This document shows positions 60,832 to 64,000 of a DNA stretch of 64,000 bases, piece after piece (within the stretch, counting starts at the first letter, position 1; every line of letters starts with the position of its first letter). The position numbers and the translations under genes were made by a program. This DNA comes from CAJFUR01 sp904420575 (GTDB lineage Bacteria; Actinomycetota; Coriobacteriia; Coriobacteriales; Eggerthellaceae). The notes under the pieces were generated by a model. The model was not told where the DNA came from and ran no database searches. It saw only the letters and a list, made by a program, of their open reading frames with translations. The DNA is taken from positions 1,116,001-1,180,000 of the forward strand of contig OZ221973.1 in the NCBI GenBank assembly GCA_965119745.1, given 5' to 3'.

Positions 60832-61926
60832 TTAGCAGCAGCTGACCTGGATGGGCTGGTCGTCCTCGTCGACGACGCCTTCCCAGTCGGGCGCGCATTT
60901 GATGATGTGGTCGCCGTGGATGTCGCCGTAGTGCACCGACCGGTCGCCCTTCACGGAAATGACCTTCGCGTAGCGGCAGCCCTCGAGGCCGAGCACGGAA
61001 ACGTTGTCGCACACGTGGCACGTCTTGCCGGCCGGGAACTTGATGTCCTTGTCGTACAGGAAGAACTCGGGATAGTCGGGCAGCGACCCGTCGTACACGA
61101 TCTCTTCCCCGTAGTCCTCGCAGTGGTCGGACGTGAGGTCCGAATTGATGAGGCGGCAGGTGATGGTGGCGAAGGCGACGTCGGGGAACACGGCAGCTTC
61201 CTCGTCGGACACGGGGGTCTTCCAGGTCATGACGTAGCGGGGATCATGGAATCCCAACCCTTGCGCCATGCGGCGGAAGTCTTCGACGAACACGGCGCCG
61301 CCCAGGCGCATGGCCACGTTCTCCACCTTGTCGGACGTTTCCTGCGGGATGCGGCGGTCGGTGAAGACGTCGGTGAAGTACCATTCGCCCTGCGGTTTCA
61401 GGATGCGCTTCACCTCGGCGATGTAGGCGCCCTTGTCGGGCGAAAGGTTGAACGTGCAGTTGGAGATCACGACGTCGACCGAGCCGTCGGCGATGAAGGA
61501 CAGGTCCTCGGGCGTGCCGTGCACCAGCTCCACGTTGCACGCATCGTATCCGAACTGCTTGATCTCCTTGTCCCGATACTTTTCGGCGATGGCGAGGCGC
61601 TCCGCATTCGGCTCCACGCCGATGACCTTGCCGGCCGGCCCTACCAGCTGGGCGGCAAGATAGGTGTCGCGCCCGCTTCCGCAGCACAGGTCCACCACCG
61701 TGCATCCTTCCAGCAGGGGAGGCAGGGGCGCGCCGAATTCATGGAACGTGTTCTTGATCTCGGCGGACACGTTGAACAGCTTGTCCTGCGCCTCTCCCGG
61801 CAAGGCCCCTTCGGCATTGCGGGTGCGCGCGGTGGCCTGGGGATCGGGGTCCTGCGCTTTGGCGATGGCATCGTAGTACGCCTGATATCCTCCATCGGCC
61901 TTGCGATAATACGCCCGATAGTCCAT
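60832..61926 (-). CDS. ArsM-like SAM methyltransferase
   Basis: A protein of 364 residues, paralogous to the first half of the fusion at 57399. SAM motif VVDLCCGSGRDTYLAAQLVG (~77), ISNCTFNLSPDKG and LKPQGEWYFTDVFTDRR are shared with it. The C-terminal third is Cys-rich (CHVCDNVSVLGLEGC, then IKCAPDW) and ends in SCC; a paired Cys end can bind a thiophilic metal or metalloid. ATG 61926 is preferred over 61956 because the fold starts there and GAAAGGG precedes it. It opens the three-gene unit. The AT-rich stretch 61955-61985 likely holds the promoter. Confidence 0.85.
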   Translation of the reverse strand: MDYRAYYRKADGGYQAYYDAIAKAQDPDPQATARTRNAEGALPGEAQDKLFNVSAEIKNTFHEFGAPLPPLLEGCTVVDLCCGSGRDTYLAAQLVGPAGKVIGVEPNAERLAIAEKYRDKEIKQFGYDACNVELVHGTPEDLSFIADGSVDVVISNCTFNLSPDKGAYIAEVKRILKPQGEWYFTDVFTDRRIPQETSDKVENVAMRLGGAVFVEDFRRMAQGLGFHDPRYVMTWKTPVSDEEAAVFPDVAFATITCRLINSDLTSDHCEDYGEEIVYDGSLPDYPEFFLYDKDIKFPAGKTCHVCDNVSVLGLEGCRYAKVISVKGDRSVHYGDIHGDHIIKCAPDWEGVVDEDDQPIQVSCC

Positions 61927-62356
61927 GATGACCACCCTTTCGTTAGTTGTTGGCATCCTGTAAATATAGGATATAGTCTATCACTTGGCAAGGAATAAGA
62001 AAGGGGGACGCGCGGAAAGTCCGCGCAGTGCGCGTACGAGCGCTCCGGACATGGGCGGTGTGTGGGCGATGGGCGCGCATGGGCTGCGGGCTGCAGGCGC
62101 GTGCAGTAGTGGACGAGCGGCGCGCGACGCGTGGGTGGCGAGAGCGCTCGTGGGGGTGCGCGTGCGAGGGCTCGCGGGGTGCGCGTGCGAGGGCTCGGGC
62201 CGTGCGTGACAAGCGCGCGGGCGCTGCGCCGACCGCGCGGGAATGGCCGCCCGCGGAATTCTTTTTGAGGGGCGTATGTCACTCTGGCAACCGATATTGC
62301 GACCCTTTGAGTCAAGAACTACACTGTGCCTGTCTGTCGACTGATAGGAGGCATGA
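61927..62356. other. divergent interval with a 22-bp direct repeat
   Basis: A 430-bp interval between the methyltransferase gene and the UPF0261 gene. The left end (61955-61985) is AT-rich. The centre is GC-rich; 22 bases at 62153-62174 recur exactly at 62176-62197 (period 23). A small 7-bp hairpin with an AAG loop lies near 62009. The right end carries the Shine-Dalgarno TAGGAGG of the next gene. No gene is supported. Confidence 0.5.
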
Positions 62357-63577
62357 GTGAAAACCGTTGCGATCATCGGCACCTTCGACACCAAGGGCGA
62401 AGAGTTCGCCTACGTGGCGTCCCGTTTCAAAGAGCTCGGCGTCAACACCCTGACCATCCACTGCGGCGTATTCGACCCGCAGACCATGCCCGACGTGCCC
62501 AACACCGAGGTGACGGCGGCCATCGACATCGACCTTTCGGTGGTTGTGGAGAAGAAGGACCGCGCCTTCGCCACCGAGACCATGACGCGCGGCGTGGAGA
62601 AGCTGCTGCCCAGCCTGTATGCCAACGGGCGCTTCGACGGCGTGTTCTCCATGGGTGGCTCGGGCGGCACCACCATTGCCACGGCCGGCATGCGCAAGCT
62701 GCCCATCGGCGTGCCGAAGGTCATGGTGTCCACCATGGCGTCGGGCGACACCTCGCCCTACATCGGGGCGTCGGACATCGCCATGTTCCCCTCCATCGTG
62801 GACGTGGCCGGCATCAACAGCTTCTCGGCCACCATCTTCGACAACGCGGTGAGCGCCATGGCGGGCATGCTGGAGCATCCCCATCCCGAAGTGAAGGACG
62901 AAAGGCCGTTGGTCGCCGCCACCATGTTCGGCGTGACGACGCCCGCCGTGCAGAAGGCGCAGGCGTATCTGGAGGAACGCGGCTACGAAGTGCTGGTGTT
63001 CCACGCCACGGGCACCGGCGGCAAATGCATGGAAGCGCTCGTCAACGGAGGGTTCATCAGCGGCGTGCTTGACCTGACCACCACCGAATGGTGCGACGAG
63101 ATCGTAGGCGGCGTGCTGGCGGCCGGCCCCGACCGCTGTTCGGCGGCCGCGCTGAACGGGGTGCCGACGGTCATCAGCGTGGGTGCGCTCGACATGGTGA
63201 ACTTCGGCCCGTGGGACACGGTTCCGGAGCAGTTCAAAGGCCGCAACCTGTACAAGCACAATCCCACGGTCACGCTCATGCGCACCACGGTGGACGAAAA
63301 CCGCCAGGTCGCCGAGGCCATCGCGTCGAAGGTGAATCTGTCCACGGGTCCCTGCGTGTGCATGCTGCCGCTCAAGGGCGTGTCGATGATCGACGCCGAA
63401 GGCCAGCCGTTCTATGGTCCGGAAGAGGACGCGATGCTGTTCGACACGCTGAAGGCGTCCATCTCTCCCCAGGCTGCCCAGATCATCGAAATGGATGCCC
63501 ATATCAACGACGACGAATTCGCCTGCGCAGCGGCGCAGAAACTCATCGACCTGATGAAGGGCGACGTGAGCGCATAG
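62357..63577 (+). CDS. Tm-1-like ATP-binding protein (UPF0261)
   Basis: A protein of 406 residues of the UPF0261 family: VAIIGTFDTKGEEFAYVA at the start, GGSGGTTIATAGM (~95), VSTMASGDTSPYIG, ATGTGGKCMEALV and GPWDTVPEQFKGR. The family includes the N-terminal domain of tomato Tm-1 and is thought to bind ATP; the chemistry is unknown. GTG 62357 follows TAGGAGG by five bases. A PEP-hydrolase-like TIM-barrel gene follows after 33 bases; the same two parts are joined in the plant protein. They are clearly one operon. Confidence 0.9.
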   Translation: MKTVAIIGTFDTKGEEFAYVASRFKELGVNTLTIHCGVFDPQTMPDVPNTEVTAAIDIDLSVVVEKKDRAFATETMTRGVEKLLPSLYANGRFDGVFSMGGSGGTTIATAGMRKLPIGVPKVMVSTMASGDTSPYIGASDIAMFPSIVDVAGINSFSATIFDNAVSAMAGMLEHPHPEVKDERPLVAATMFGVTTPAVQKAQAYLEERGYEVLVFHATGTGGKCMEALVNGGFISGVLDLTTTEWCDEIVGGVLAAGPDRCSAAALNGVPTVISVGALDMVNFGPWDTVPEQFKGRNLYKHNPTVTLMRTTVDENRQVAEAIASKVNLSTGPCVCMLPLKGVSMIDAEGQPFYGPEEDAMLFDTLKASISPQAAQIIEMDAHINDDEFACAAAQKLIDLMKGDVSA

Positions 63578-63610
63578 CGAAGCAACAGGTACGAGAAAAG
63601 GAGAGAAACC

Positions 63611-64000
63611 ATGCTTGAACTGTCACGTGCGGAAATCCTCGACCGTTTCCGGAAGTCCCTTGCCGAGGGCAACATCCTGTTGGGCGTGGGTGCCGGTACC
63701 GGCATCACGGCGAAGTCGGCCGAGGCCGGCGGGGCCGACATCTTCGTCATCTACAATTCCGGCCGTTTCCGCATGGCGGGACGCGGGTCGCTGGCGGGCC
63801 TGCTTTCGTACGGCGACGCGAACCAGATCGTGGTCGAGATGGGCTCCGAAGTGCTGCCGGTCGTCAAGGACACGCCGGTGCTGGCCGGCGTCTGCGGCAC
63901 CGACCCGTTCCGCGTGATGAGCCGCTTTCTCAAGGAGCTGAAGGACCAGGGCTTCAACGGCGTGCAGAACTTCCCGACCGTGGGCCTGATCGACGGCGTG
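63611..64000 (+). CDS. phosphoenolpyruvate hydrolase-like TIM-barrel protein (partial)
   Basis: Only the first 130 residues are inside the window; the frame is open to the edge. It begins MLELSRAEILDRFRKSLAEG, with VGAGTGITAKSAEAGGADIF (~26) and AGVCGTDPFRVMSRFL (~90), the pattern of the PEP_hydrolase/IGPS-like TIM-barrel family found beside UPF0261 proteins. ATG 63611 follows AAAAGGAGAG. The family is related to isocitrate-lyase-like barrels; a reaction is not established. It probably acts with the UPF0261 protein upstream. Confidence 0.87.
   Translation, partial: MLELSRAEILDRFRKSLAEGNILLGVGAGTGITAKSAEAGGADIFVIYNSGRFRMAGRGSLAGLLSYGDANQIVVEMGSEVLPVVKDTPVLAGVCGTDPFRVMSRFLKELKDQGFNGVQNFPTVGLIDGV

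Noticed and set aside
57399..61926. Classical arsenic resistance operon
   Set aside because: No arsR, arsenite pump or arsenate reductase gene is near; only methyltransferase and radical-SAM homology is shared.
62009..62032. RNase P RNA-like GGAAAGTCCG motif
   Set aside because: Only a short match; the bases form a simple 7-bp hairpin and the rest of the RNA is not present.
61985..62209. Open frame in the divergent interval 61927-62356
   Set aside because: It is made of GC-rich repeats, lacks a ribosome site and overlaps opposite frames of equal quality.

Overview
The window is about 64 kb of GC-rich DNA that reads as a chromosome of an anaerobic, respiring gut actinobacterium of the Eggerthellaceae (Eggerthella/Gordonibacter-like). 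The evidence is several Tat-exported FAD flavoproteins of the fumarate-reductase type, a multiheme cytochrome c, a LuxR regulator with a polytopic membrane N-terminus, molybdopterin enzymes and actinobacterial -10 elements. The family call is an inference from gene content; genus is not claimed. No tRNA, rRNA, CRISPR array, transposase or phage gene was seen.

Layout: (1) 1-4695, a split flavocytochrome-type reductase operon: cytochrome c end, FMN-binding lipoprotein, Tat flavoprotein and two membrane proteins. (2) 5320-11165, housekeeping: a RecJ-helicase fusion overlapping a RelA/SpoT synthetase. (3) 11225-19566, mixed genes: a Moco-dimerisation-domain protein, an MBL hydrolase, a Pit phosphate transporter with its PhoU-like partner, a TIGR04076-like protein, an MFS transporter, a zinc phospholipase-like protein and a TRIC/UPF0126 protein. 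(4) 19576-22507, a LysR regulator divergent from a Tat flavoprotein. (5) 22850-26446, lysC, asd and tlyA.

(6) 26546-41540 is the most remarkable accessory block: two complete ECF transporter modules (S, T and double ATPase), each with its own AraC-type regulator, a pair of YbtPQ/IrtAB-like ABC half-transporters, and two toxin-antitoxin pairs at the module boundaries. Tandem palindromes before the first module and a degenerate copy before the second regulator point to shared metal-type control. I read the block as a metallophore (siderophore-like) uptake locus.

(7) 41550-55704: a PFL/UPF0210 protein, a molybdopterin oxidoreductase fused to a short ferredoxin, a 60-residue zinc-ribbon protein, a Tat flavoprotein with a membrane LuxR regulator, and a TetR regulator before a 1629-residue 2-hydroxyacyl-CoA dehydratase activase-like protein. 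(8) 55705-57398: a HEPN/MNT toxin-antitoxin pair lying between two copies of a 135-bp structured repeat. (9) 57399-61926: a three-gene minus-strand unit made of an ArsM-like methyltransferase, a COG0523 GTPase and an ArsM-ArsS-type methyltransferase/radical-SAM fusion, the best candidate here for an undescribed pathway. (10) 62357-64000: a Tm-1-like UPF0261 protein and the start of a PEP-hydrolase-like TIM barrel.
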